DNA from: Bacilli bacterium
Lineage (GTDB): Bacteria > Bacillota_I > Bacilli_A > RF39 > UBA660
Assembly (NCBI GenBank): GCA_016296185.1
Contig: JAEDJT010000018.1
Coordinates: 1 to 29,251 of the forward strand
Length of the DNA: 29,251 nt
Reading direction: 5' to 3'
A program made the position numbers and the translations under genes. Shown here piece after piece: positions 15,729 through 27,000 of this stretch (within the stretch, counting starts at the first letter, position 1; every line of letters begins with the position of its first letter). The notes under the pieces were generated by a model, which saw only the letters and a list, made by a program, of their open reading frames with translations, was not told the DNA's origin and searched no databases.

Positions 15729-16256
15729 TTAGTCCTCTTTTCTTAAATCAACTATTTCTAAAATAATTAAATAGAATTCAAAAACAATTGCTATCATAGT
15801 AGGTAAAATAATTAATAGTAAGAATCCCCATTTAGATTCTAATACAGATAAAATAGTTCCTACACCTTTGTAAGATTTAACATTTTTACCAATATAATAT
15901 TCATAATAAACATTATAATCTCCGCCTAATTCAAAAGTATATGAATTATCACCACTTGGATAACAATCAAATACTTCTGCATAGTTAACTGTATAATCTG
16001 TAGCAGGATCATAGAAGAAAATCTTATCACCTTTTTCAACTTCAGAACCTTCTCCACGAGTAACAATTACTAAGTCACCTTTCTTATAATCTCCAAGATC
16101 TTCATCAACGATAACCCAAGATTGATCTCCAAATTCTGTTATTCTTTGGTCATTAAAATTAACTAAACATGCAGTTACGATAATTTCAACTCCTAAATAA
16201 AGAATTAAAAATACAGTAAATAAAATTTTACCGATAGCTTTAAGCGTATTCTTCAT
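15729..16256 (-). CDS. Signal peptidase-like protein lacking the catalytic His (probable pseudoenzyme)
   Basis: The 175-residue product follows the signal peptidase layout. It has an N-terminal helix (10-31), a segment DQSWVIVDEDLGDYKKGDLVIV, then EKGDKIFFYDP, a late GGDYN, an IGKNV...GVGTIL strand pair and a C-terminal double helix (about 145-170). The box normally reading SGSMEPT has S46-W47, so the substrate-binding Met is Trp. Where the active enzymes have THRV this one has NYAEV, so there is no His or Lys. The fold seems kept but catalysis is probably lost. It may be a substrate chaperone, a scaffold for the active peptidases, or a protein that has taken on a new role. It is the first gene of the long operon, with a weak GGTGAT ribosome binding site. 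Confidence 0.7.
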   Translation of the reverse strand: MKNTLKAIGKILFTVFLILYLGVEIIVTACLVNFNDQRITEFGDQSWVIVDEDLGDYKKGDLVIVTRGEGSEVEKGDKIFFYDPATDYTVNYAEVFDCYPSGDNSYTFELGGDYNVYYEYYIGKNVKSYKGVGTILSVLESKWGFLLLIILPTMIAIVFEFYLIILEIVDLRKED

Positions 16257-16273
16257 ATATTATCACCATACTA

Positions 16274-16302
16274 ATTTTATCATATTAATTGAAGCGTTTC
16301 AA
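16274..16302 (-). promoter_or_regulatory. Promoter of the long SipW/TasA/AAA+ operon
   Basis: The minus strand has TTGAAA (16297-16302), a 17-base spacer and TAAAAT (16274-16279) preceded by TG one base away. It lies 18-46 bases before the ATG at 16256. It is the only clear promoter upstream of the ten closely spaced genes down to 7881. Confidence 0.7.
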
Positions 16303-16303
16303 T
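16288..16303. promoter_or_regulatory. LacI/GalR-type palindrome over the -35 element
   Basis: The site ATTGAAGCGTTTCAAT is an inverted repeat with central CG and one mismatched pair, the form typical of LacI-family operators. It does not fit the CcpA cre consensus. It covers the -35 hexamer, so a bound repressor would block the operon. Confidence 0.5.
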
Positions 16304-16304
16304 T

Positions 16305-16333
16305 AAAAAGAAACCAATTTATTTATTGGTTTC
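16305..16333 (-). terminator. Intrinsic terminator after the coiled-coil gene
   Basis: A 9-bp stem (16310-16318 with 16325-16333) with a 6-base loop containing the gene's stop is followed on the minus strand by TTTTT. It separates the giant-protein operon from the long operon. Confidence 0.8.
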
Positions 16334-17932
16334 CTTTTCTACAGTATTTGGTTTACTTGATTTATTATCATAATTCTCAATTATTTTTTTAGCGTCAAAT
16401 AATTCAAGAATTAAATCAATACTTAAACCAGATTTAATTAAATAACTATTATTAATTATTATAGATAAACTCTTACTTAAATCATCAATACTATCAAGAT
16501 TTAATTGATCTCTATCTAAATCAATATTTAACATTTTATAATGATCAACTAATAAAGTTTGAACATCAGTATCTGAAATAAATCTAACATTTTTTAGAAT
16601 ATTAACATAAGGATTATTAACATATTCAGTATACATTTTAATCATATATTTAATTCTTCTAATATCATTATCTTCTTCAGATGCTTTTAAAGCTGTTCTT
16701 AAATAACTCTTATAAGAAATTAAGAATTTTAATAAATCATAAACACTAGATGTATCATCTAAATATTTAGCCATATTTTCATAAATATAAGCATTATCAT
16801 ATTCATTAAACTTTTGATCTAATTCTTTAACTTTTTCATCTAATTGAACAGCTAATTGTTCAGTATCAACCTTCTTACTAAAGAAGAAGAATTTCTTTTC
16901 TGAACCTGTTTCAATTGAATTACTAATCTTAGCTAATTCTTCAATAATATCAGCAGATTCCTTAGTAATCTTAGTGCATTCACCTAAATGTTTATCTTTA
17001 TCAGCATATTTTTCTTTAGCATCTTTAATTAAAGATTCACTTCTTAAATAACTCTTATATTCATCTAAATTATGATATAAATTGATGAAATCATCTAATT
17101 TATTATCAACAGATCCTAAATCAACATTTTCTCCTAAGAATCTACTATAGCATTTATCAACATTAACACGATTATAATCATTTAACGTTAAAACACCACT
17201 CATAAATTTAGATATTAATGCAGCATCATCATAATTTTCTAACATATCTAATTCAACTAATAAATTATTTTTCTTCATTAATAAATCTTCATATGTTATA
17301 CCATCCTTTAACATATTAGCTGCTTCACTATTTATATAATTTTCAAAATCTTTAACATGTTTATTAAATAAAATTCTAAAGTTAACTTCAATATGAACAA
17401 TTACATCAGGACATTTCCAATGTAAATCTTCAAAAATATCTTCCATTCTATCAATATTATCATCTTTTAATAATTCACTAATATATTTTTTAGCATATAC
17501 ACTATAAATAAAATCATTAGCACTTAATTCAATACCAGCTAATCTAAATTTATTAAATAATTCTTTAATATCATTATTAACTGATACTAAATCATTTTTA
17601 TAAAAGTGAGTTAAATTATAAAGTAATATATCAAAACCTAACTTTTCATAAGCAGTATTAATTGGGTTAAGAAGGTATAAACCTTCATAACCCTCTAATT
17701 CTTTCTTAATAGTTTCAATTCTACTACTTGGTTTGATTGAAAAATATTTTTCTGAGCGTACTTTAATTTCTCTAAATAATTGATCTCTATATCCAGAATA
17801 TTCGTCTTTTAATTCAGATATTTTATTCTTATATAAAGCGACATTTTTAGCATTATTAATAGGCATGCTAGAAAGTACTTCTTTAGTTACTTCAACTTCA
17901 TGATTAAAGTCATCTAATCTTTTTATTGCCAT
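16319..17932 (-). CDS. Large helical/coiled-coil protein of unknown function
   Basis: I do not recognise this 537-residue protein. It has no signal peptide or membrane helix, so it is probably cytoplasmic. It is strongly helical and rich in Lys, Asp, Glu and Asn. Likely coiled coils lie around residues 30-60, 215-235, 285-345 and 350-385. A hydrophobic aromatic run (KKFFFFSKK, about residue 348) is a possible membrane-contact or protein-contact patch. Its ATG shares one base with the stop of the 40-residue ORF upstream (TAATG), with GAGGAAG as ribosome binding site, so translation is coupled. Being co-transcribed with the giant secreted protein suggests a cytoplasmic partner in its production, export or localisation. 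That role is inferred from context only. Confidence 0.6.
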   Translation of the reverse strand: MAIKRLDDFNHEVEVTKEVLSSMPINNAKNVALYKNKISELKDEYSGYRDQLFREIKVRSEKYFSIKPSSRIETIKKELEGYEGLYLLNPINTAYEKLGFDILLYNLTHFYKNDLVSVNNDIKELFNKFRLAGIELSANDFIYSVYAKKYISELLKDDNIDRMEDIFEDLHWKCPDVIVHIEVNFRILFNKHVKDFENYINSEAANMLKDGITYEDLLMKKNNLLVELDMLENYDDAALISKFMSGVLTLNDYNRVNVDKCYSRFLGENVDLGSVDNKLDDFINLYHNLDEYKSYLRSESLIKDAKEKYADKDKHLGECTKITKESADIIEELAKISNSIETGSEKKFFFFSKKVDTEQLAVQLDEKVKELDQKFNEYDNAYIYENMAKYLDDTSSVYDLLKFLISYKSYLRTALKASEEDNDIRRIKYMIKMYTEYVNNPYVNILKNVRFISDTDVQTLLVDHYKMLNIDLDRDQLNLDSIDDLSKSLSIIINNSYLIKSGLSIDLILELFDAKKIIENYDNKSSKPNTVEKETNK

Positions 17933-18054
17933 TATTTCTTCCTCGCTTCTACTTCAGTATTTAATTCAACCTCTAAATAATCTACAAATTCTTGCATTGC
18001 TCTGAATAAATCTAATAATTCTTCAAAACTTAAATCATCTAATTTAACTTCCAT
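17932..18054 (-). CDS. Small acidic 40-residue protein
   Basis: An ATG at 18054 with AAGGAG 7 bases upstream opens a 40-codon frame whose TAA overlaps the next ATG. The product begins MEVKLDDLSFEELLDLFRAM and ends in a Glu/Lys-rich helix (VEARKK). It is acidic and amphipathic and likely forms one or two helices. A good ribosome binding site, tight packing after the giant gene (18-base gap) and coupling to the coiled-coil gene make it a probable real gene. It could be a small adaptor for its larger neighbour; function unknown. Confidence 0.65.
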   Translation of the reverse strand: MEVKLDDLSFEELLDLFRAMQEFVDYLEVELNTEVEARKK

Positions 18055-18072
18055 AAGCACACTCCTTTATTT

Positions 18073-21000
18073 TTATTCATTATACCATATATCACGAATA
18101 ATTAAATAAGCATAATTTTCGCCAATATATTGATCACCATCGTAAACACTAAATACAACTTTATATGTACCAGATTTTAAGTTATCACCTAAATCCAATT
18201 CATAAGTTAATTCTTTAGTTTTAATTTCTTCATAATTTTCGCCATCTACTTCAGCATTATAGAATGCATTAGGAACTAAATATTGTTTAGTAATAGTAGT
18301 AGTTTGTAACGCATCTCTATCTCTAACATAATCAGCTAGATCAACTAATTCATAGTTCAAATTATATTCTGTACTATAAATTCTTCTTTGTAATGAAATT
18401 CTTAAGTTAGGATCAGCTAAACCTGAAGAAGTTTTTAAATTATATTCGATTACAGAATTTTCTTTTTCATCTTTACCAGTAGCACTATCATGAGTAACAC
18501 TGACATCAGGAATTGTAATCTCTAAACCAAATTTATTATTTACTACATATAATTCTGCTTCTGTAATATTAGTAGCTTCACCACTCTTATTATAAATACC
18601 ATCAAATGAACCAAATGTTTCAATAACGAATTTATAACGTCCAGTAGTTAAGTTTGAATTACCAACATCTACAGTTATAGGACTATTAACAGTTGTAACA
18701 TTATCAGCAAGTCTTACTCTGAATGAGCCATCAATAGATGGATTATATTTAACACCACCAATAGATAATGTCATACCTAATAATGTACTACCATCAATTA
18801 AGTTTCCTGTTTCATCATAAACAGTTATCTTAGCACCTAATTTATATTCATCATAAGCAGTATTATTAACTGTAATATCATTATATTGTTTACTTACTGT
18901 AGTATTAACATTTAATGTTGTAATTTGATCAGCATATACTGTTTTCTTATCAAATTCAGAAACAGTTTGAATACCATTGAAATCAGTATAGTAAATGTTA
19001 TATAACATATCACCTAAGTTATCTGATACTGGTAACATAATTTGTTTATTCTTACCATTAACAGTTTCTGGACTCATTAATTCCATATAGAATGATGCAT
19101 TATTAACAATATATTGTCTCATATCAATCTTTTCATGATCAACATTACCGAAATCTACAGTAAATATAAATTCTTCAAATGCATAATCTTTACCATCTTC
19201 AGTATGATGATAAATTAAATTATGTTCTTGATCTTCATATTTCTTGAATCCACCAACATAATTAATTGATGACATTTCATAGAAATCTCTTAAGTAATAA
19301 GTAACTTCATTATTACTATTATATTCAGCTTGTTGTTTAACAAAATCTTCATTATCAACAACATAATAATAGTAAGTATTAGTTGCTAAATCTATCATTG
19401 AAATTGTTGTTCCAACAGGGAATAACATTTTAGAAGCTAATTGTCTATAAGCTCCTTCTGGATATAAATCATCAAGCACAAATGGTCTTGAACATTTAGG
19501 TTTAGGAGCTTCTTCATCACCTTCAGAAGGTTCATAAGTAACCAATTCATATCCAACAGGACAAGAATAACTACTAGTTTCTTCATTGAATGAAGCATTA
19601 ATCTTATAATCCTTATTTACCATATCAATATATAAACTTTGATAAATACTGAATGAACTATTATATGTAATATTAGTTAAAGTACTTGGGAACACTGAAT
19701 ACTTCTTACCAGGAGTAATAGCAGAACCATAACCATCTTCACTATCTTCAATAATAGACATATAAACAGTAATTTCAATATTTCTAACATCATATTTAGT
19801 AGGATCATTAGGATCAGGAATACGAGATTCTAAGTAAATAACTACATAACCTAAATCACCAGAATTATCAGCTTCTTCATACTCAACATTCTTAGAATGA
19901 TGTAAGTAGAATGATAATGTTGGTGTAGATGTAGTTGAATCAGCATCATACTTATCATCGCCAGTATATTTATTAACTGCCATAAAATCAGTTTCAGAAG
20001 TACCCTTCCATCCATTTAATGCAGCATTACCAGTATCCATTGATAAACCAATAGTAGTATTAGCTATCTTAGTAGTTGAAGCAACTTTAGCAACACTTTC
20101 TTTATTAGTTAAATTAATACCTTCTTGTAAACCAGCAGTTTGAACACTAGCTACCCAGAATTCTGCATCAGGATTTTCAAATGTATTTAAAGGTAAAATT
20201 GCAGCACCTAAAGTTGAATATTTAGAAGCATGTAACTCTACATCAAACTTAGACGAAACAATACCAATAGTCCACATATAATATGTACTATTATCAGGTG
20301 TAGGATTAATATAATCTACTCTAATACCTTTAGCATCTACATCATCAATATAATTAGTATAGAAACCATCAACTGTTATATCATGACTTAAATAATGTTT
20401 ACCATAAACATATGTACCAGAATATCTAAAATCTTCAAATACATCATCAGATACAACTTCTTTAGGTTCATAATCATCATAAATACCTTTATTAACTGTA
20501 TTATCAGATTCATTATATTCATACATACCTAGGAATGCCATACCATAAACATTACCTTCACTTGATGAACCACCAGTTTCATTTAACCAAACATTTAATA
20601 CTTTAGTTCTAGCCATATATATTTCATTTTGGCCATTAGTTTTAGAAACTGTATTGTTCTTAACAATACCATCAACTAATACAGGTTGATTTTCTTCATC
20701 TTTTTCAACATCTATATCAACAGATTCTTTAACTAAATTATCATTTTCATCTCTATATTCACTATATAAATTCATTAACATATTAGCACCATTAGCTAAA
20801 TATAATTCATTTTGATTAATCATATGTAATGAAACAATTCTATTATATGAGAATAATAATTTTCTTGTAGACTTAATTGTTGATGTACTATCTTCAGCAC
20901 CAGTAATTTGTAAATAATTATTTTCTAAATTAACTGTATCTGCTCTTTGAATAGATTTAATAGTATAAATATTATCCTCTTTACCTAAGTTCTTAATATT

Positions 21001-24000
21001 AACTACAGCATTACCATTTAAAGTATCTTTAACAACTGAGTTATTACCTGAACCAAATATTGATTGATGAACTTCAAAACTAGTATTTAATGTAGGATCT
21101 AAATTTAATACAGAACCATCAGTTACAGATACGAAGTCGAAACTCATCTTTTCACTACCATCTGTACCAGTTTGACCACCACTATAAATATTACCATCAA
21201 TTTGTAATGATTTAATTGTAGCTTTATCCCTAATAGTAGCTAATACAGTACTTGCACCTATATTAACATTTGTATAACCATATACAACTTTAGAATAAGC
21301 ACCACCATAAACATCACCTTGAACTAATCCACCAACAAGATTTACTGTACTTGTTGTATGGTTAGAAGCAGAACCAGTATTAGCTTCATTACCAGAACCG
21401 AATAACGCTCTAACAACTGTACCACCAAGTAGATTAACAGTACTATTACCTAAAATATCACCTTTTTCTCCACCACCATATACATAGTGTTGAACTCCAC
21501 CATATATTTCAACAGTAGAATTTTCAGAAACAGATGCATTTCTACCTCCACCATAAACTTTAATATTAATACCACCATTAGCATTAACGTTTGTAGTAGT
21601 TGTAATAGCTTCATTACCTCCACCATAAGCATTTTCAGTTACTGAATTTTTATATAAGTTAACATTAGCAGAAGAAGTTTCTCCACCATTATTATTACCA
21701 CCATATACATTAGTAGTTTTTAAATTAGTAGCTTCATAAATAGTAGAATCAAATGTACTATCTACTACATTACTTGTACCACCAACACCAGAACCAGAAC
21801 CACCAGCATCAGTACCAGGAATATAATTCCAAATTTGGTCCCAGTTTGCAACAACACTGATATTAATAGGTTTGTTCTTACCAAATAAGATAAATTGACC
21901 ATTACCTAAATATCCACTATAGTTAGCTGGAATTACAAATGTAGGAGTACCATAAGTATAAGTCTTATCTTGAGTACTTAAATAATAATTAGGTTCAGTT
22001 TCAACAGTATATAAATCAAATGTATTAACATTAGAATCTCCAATAGGAGTTCCACCCATTTTTAATAAATCGATATATACATCTTTAGAATAGAATTTTA
22101 ATCTAAATTTTTCAATTGGATATGGATATGGATTTTCCACATGGAATCTTACAGTAGTAGTTGATACATAAGTTTGAATCTTTTTCTTTAATGCATTTAA
22201 TTCAGTTTCAACTTCAGCAGGAGTTTTATTTTCTCTATCAATAACAGTTTGACCTTGAATAGCATTAACAAAGTTTGCATTATTATATGAGTCAGCTCCA
22301 CCAGCCCAAGATAATTCAGGTTTAACTATTACTTTTGACCAATTAATAACATGTCCATATTCATCAACAGAAATTGGTCCATCAACTTCAACAGCCTTTT
22401 CTTCATAAGTAACATAATAAGTTGAAGCAGAATAAATATTAGATGGATTTGATTCTGTTAAATAATATTTTTTACCAGCAGTAAGCCCACTAAATATAAC
22501 TTCATAAACAGGAGTACTACTATCGAATGTGATTGTTTTAGAAGCAACTAAATTATTGTCTTCATCACTTAAATAATAAGTTACAGAATCATAATATTTA
22601 CTTGTTACAGTTTCAACGCCATCAACAGTAACCCATTCATTTCTATAAGAATTAAATTGGATAACACCATCAGCATCAGTTAAACTTGATGCTAAGAATT
22701 TAACAGCAGGTTCGCTTACATCTTCAGGAATATTAAATGAAATACTAGAAGAACCTAAATAATTCTTATCATAATCATTATATAACTTCATGTAGAAGTA
22801 ATAATCAGTGCCTTCATAAGAAACAGGATTTGGATTAGATCCAATACCAAATTTATATTCCCAAGTTCCTTCAGCTTTAACTGTATTATTTGGAGAAGTA
22901 TTACCTGCATAACCAAATACACCAACATTATTCCAATAAGCATTTACTGCTAATAATGTATCACTATGTTCTACAGCAACTTCTGTAAATTTAACTTCTT
23001 CTTCATCACAAGCTGAAGTATCTCTTTCTATATGTTGAACTCTAGCTTTTAAATTACTAATATTTAAAGATCCACTAGTAGAACCAATATAATATGTTCC
23101 AGCTTTAGGAATACTAAATGAACAATCTGTATAACCAGCATTTCTATTTTGAACATCACAAGATTGACCAGTTAATCCACCTTTAGAATCTAATAAAACT
23201 AAAGTTCTATTATTTGTACCAGTAGAAATAGCAGTAAGTGTTACATTACCAGTACCTTCAGTTTTAAATTTAATTGTTCTACCAAAGTCATTTCTATAAC
23301 CACCAGCTAATTGAACAAAATATGAACCAATTGTATAATCGTTATTTGCTGTTGCAATAAAATCAAAAAAGTCAATATTATGTTTTTCAGAATAAGTATA
23401 ACTTTTAGCACCTTGATCCAATTTACTAAAATCAACAGTATGATCTTGGTAAGTAATATTTTTAATTACACAAGGACGATTATCTTCTTCTTCCTCTTCT
23501 TTACTATCTTCACCGTCACCAGGAGGAAGATCAGTAGATCCACCAGAATATAATAAAGATAAATCTTTTTGTTCTAATTTAGCATCATCACCAATATTAA
23601 CATTTGTAGCAGAAACATTACCATTATTATTACTTCCACCAAATGTATTAGTTATAGTACCACCATAAGCATTAACATTTGTTTGATCAGCACCGGATTC
23701 ATTTCCACCACCAAATACATCAGTAATAGTACCACCATATATATGTACATTAGTAGTAGTAGCATAAGTATCAATACCATTACTTCCACCAAATACTTGA
23801 TCAATAGTACCATTACCAACTATTACATTTGTATTTGTAGTTTTACCACCTAAGTTATTACCACCAAATACACGATTAACAGTACCATTATTAATATAAA
23901 CATTAGATTCATCAATAACACCACTGTTGTTATTACCACCATATACATCGCCAATAGTACCTTTATTAACAACAACATTAGTTGGTGAATTATTCTTAGA

Positions 24001-27000
24001 AGCATAACCTCCACCATATACAGCACCTGAAGGAGAATTAATACCATTTACTAAGATAAATGTTGAATCACAAATAGTTTGAGAACCATATCCACAAGCA
24101 TATGCATTACCAATAGAACCACCATTTAACACAACATAAGTAGTTGAAGCAGTACCACCAGAATTATTACCACCATAAATATTTTCAGTAACACCACTTA
24201 AAGCAAATACATTAGCAACCCTTACAGTACCTGAAATATTAGATCCACCATATACATTTGTAGCAGTACCACCATTAACATATACTTTAGTAACATCAAA
24301 ATCAGCTTTTCTAGAACCACCATATACATTTTCAGTATTTCCACCATTTATATATACAGTTGCATTCTTTTGTGCATGACCATTTTCATCATTACCACCA
24401 TATACATTAGTAACACCATTACCATCTTTAATATATACGTTAATAGCACCGAATAATTCAGGAACAATATCAGCAGATCCTTTAGAACCACCAAATACAT
24501 TTTCAATACTTCCACCATTAATATTAACAGTAACAGATCTTTCTTTTGTATCGTTATATTCTTCACCTGATGAATTAACTGTACCATATTCACTACCACC
24601 GTAAACATTAGTACCTTCAAATAAAGAATAAGTATTTACTGTAACATCACCAGAAACAAATGTATCTTTACCTTTACCAGCACCGAATACATCATTATCA
24701 ACTTTACCAGCAAGTAAATTAACATATACATTTGCATATACAGTACCACCAGTATCAGATCCACCATATACTGAACCTTTAACATGAACACCATTAACAT
24801 TTACATTTACTGTATGAGCTTCATTACCATAAGATTCACCTTGATCATTTCTAATAAACCAGTTAAGTTCTTCTACACCAACAGCATGATCAGGGTCATT
24901 TTGAACATAGAATTTAATATTACCTTGATTATCAACTACTTCACTATGATGATCATAAATCCAGAATGGAGCAGCATATGGACCAGCTACTTCTTTCCAA
25001 TAAGTTAAATCAGAACCAGCTTTGATAATACCGTATAGGTAAATACAACGTCTTCTATTAGTATCAAAACCAGGAGTTGTTTCAGTACATGTAATACCAC
25101 CTTTTGGAACTGGTGTATCATTATATAAATAAGTATCAAAATCTCTTTCATCATTAACTGAATTATTATCAGCAGTATTCGAAGTATGGTAACCTTTCAT
25201 ATGATCAGGAATTAGTCCGCCCTCTTCCATCCAATCATATGTATTGTAATAAATAACTGAACTAGCATTTTCATTAATAGTTACTTTACCTACTAAACCA
25301 GAACCATTTTTCTTAGATGAGCCATAAACATTTCCATCAATAGTACCACCATTAAAATTCATAACAGTTTCAGTACCAGAAATATTCATTTTACCTGTAC
25401 TACCGTAGTTTCCACCACCGTATACAGATCCATAAACATGAGCATTTCCTTCAAAAATAATTCTAGCACTGTTAACAGAACCCATCTTTCCGCCCTTATC
25501 TTCAGCGTTTCCATCACCAGCACCAAATACACAACCAGGAGCTGCATTAAAGTAAGTTTCTTTTGTTGTATCTAATCCAGCATAACCAATATTAGCATTA
25601 CCACCAATATAGATTAATGTACTACCTGTTAATTTACCATCTTCACCAGAACCATCAAAACTATTACTTCCACCAAATACATTTCCCGTAACAGTTCCAC
25701 CAGTAATACTAACAACACGATCCCTTGAAGTTGCTGAGATAGCAGCACCACCAAATACATATTCAGTAACACCAGATTTCAAATAGAATCCTGTATAAGT
25801 ACCAGTAATATCTTTAACAGTAGAAGGTCCACCATTAACATGATTAATTTCTCCACCTTCTTGAATAGCAATATAATAACCTGTTTGAACACCATTATTA
25901 CGTCCACCAACATACATACCATAACGAGCAGCACTAGATGTATGATATTGATTTTCTTTAGTCCAGTTATAACCAAATCCATATAGACCGCTCTTAACAA
26001 TCATTGTACTAACAGGATCAGATCCTTCATTATAATTATTGTCATGGAAAGAACCAATAACACACCATCTAAAGTTTAATTTACTATTATTATTAGAAGC
26101 TCTATCATAATCACTACCTAAAACAGCAGTAACAGTTTGTAATGTTGAAGTAGATTTAGTAGTACTACCAGCAATATAATAGTTATAAATACCAGTTTCA
26201 ATAATAACTCTACTCTTATTCATATAAGTAGTATTATTAGTACCATTACCTGCAAATACACCACGCATTGTTGGATTACTAGCAGTTTTACTAACAATAT
26301 TTCTACCTAATTTAAAATTATGATAGTTAGCAATAATTGAACCATTATTATTTTGATTAATAGAAGTTTCATAAGCTGAATTAGTATTAGCATTAATATT
26401 TCTACCAGCAAAATTAAATGTCACATTATTAATATTTAAATCTGCATTTAATGTAGTATTAACAGTAACATCAAAATAAATATTAGTATTGACTTGACCA
26501 GCTAAAGAAGTTGTTAAAGTTAAAGGCTTAGTAATATTTTTTAAAACACTCATATCATTATTATTAACAGTTCTACCAAAAACATCTGTACCAGAAACTA
26601 ATAACGCAACATTAGTATCTCTATTATTAAATCTATAGAATTTTAATCCACCATTACTATTAACATAATTAGTTAATTTTTCATGAGTATTAAGATCATC
26701 AAGTTCTAATTTTTTATAAGCAGTATTCCAACAATCATTAGAAATATCACAAGCTACACCTTTATCATTATATGAATATCTTTTTTGATCTTCAGTTAAA
26801 TTATAGATTCTGATATATAAACCATCAAATTGTAAATATGTTTCATCCCCATCATTAAAATAGTAATAACCATTTTCATCATGAGCATTTGCTCCATTTT
26901 CATCTTTAGCTAAGAAGTTATTAACATCATATTCATCAAATCCATATTCTTTAAAATCAGCAAATGCATTTGGAGTAAAAGCATTAATTGCTACATCATG

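Noticed and set aside
16288..16303. CcpA cre site
   Set aside because: The palindrome has a central CG but does not match WTGNAANCGNWNNCW on either strand. A LacI-family operator in general is a better description.
24348..24620. Extra minus-strand frames inside the giant gene (also at 21450, 23850 and 25779)
   Set aside because: They are shifted readings of the YGG repeats that yield Met/Val/Leu-rich runs without start signals.
23590..24790. CRISPR-like array
   Set aside because: The repeats are imperfect, in frame, and encode a regular Y/F-GG protein motif, with no unique spacers of constant length.
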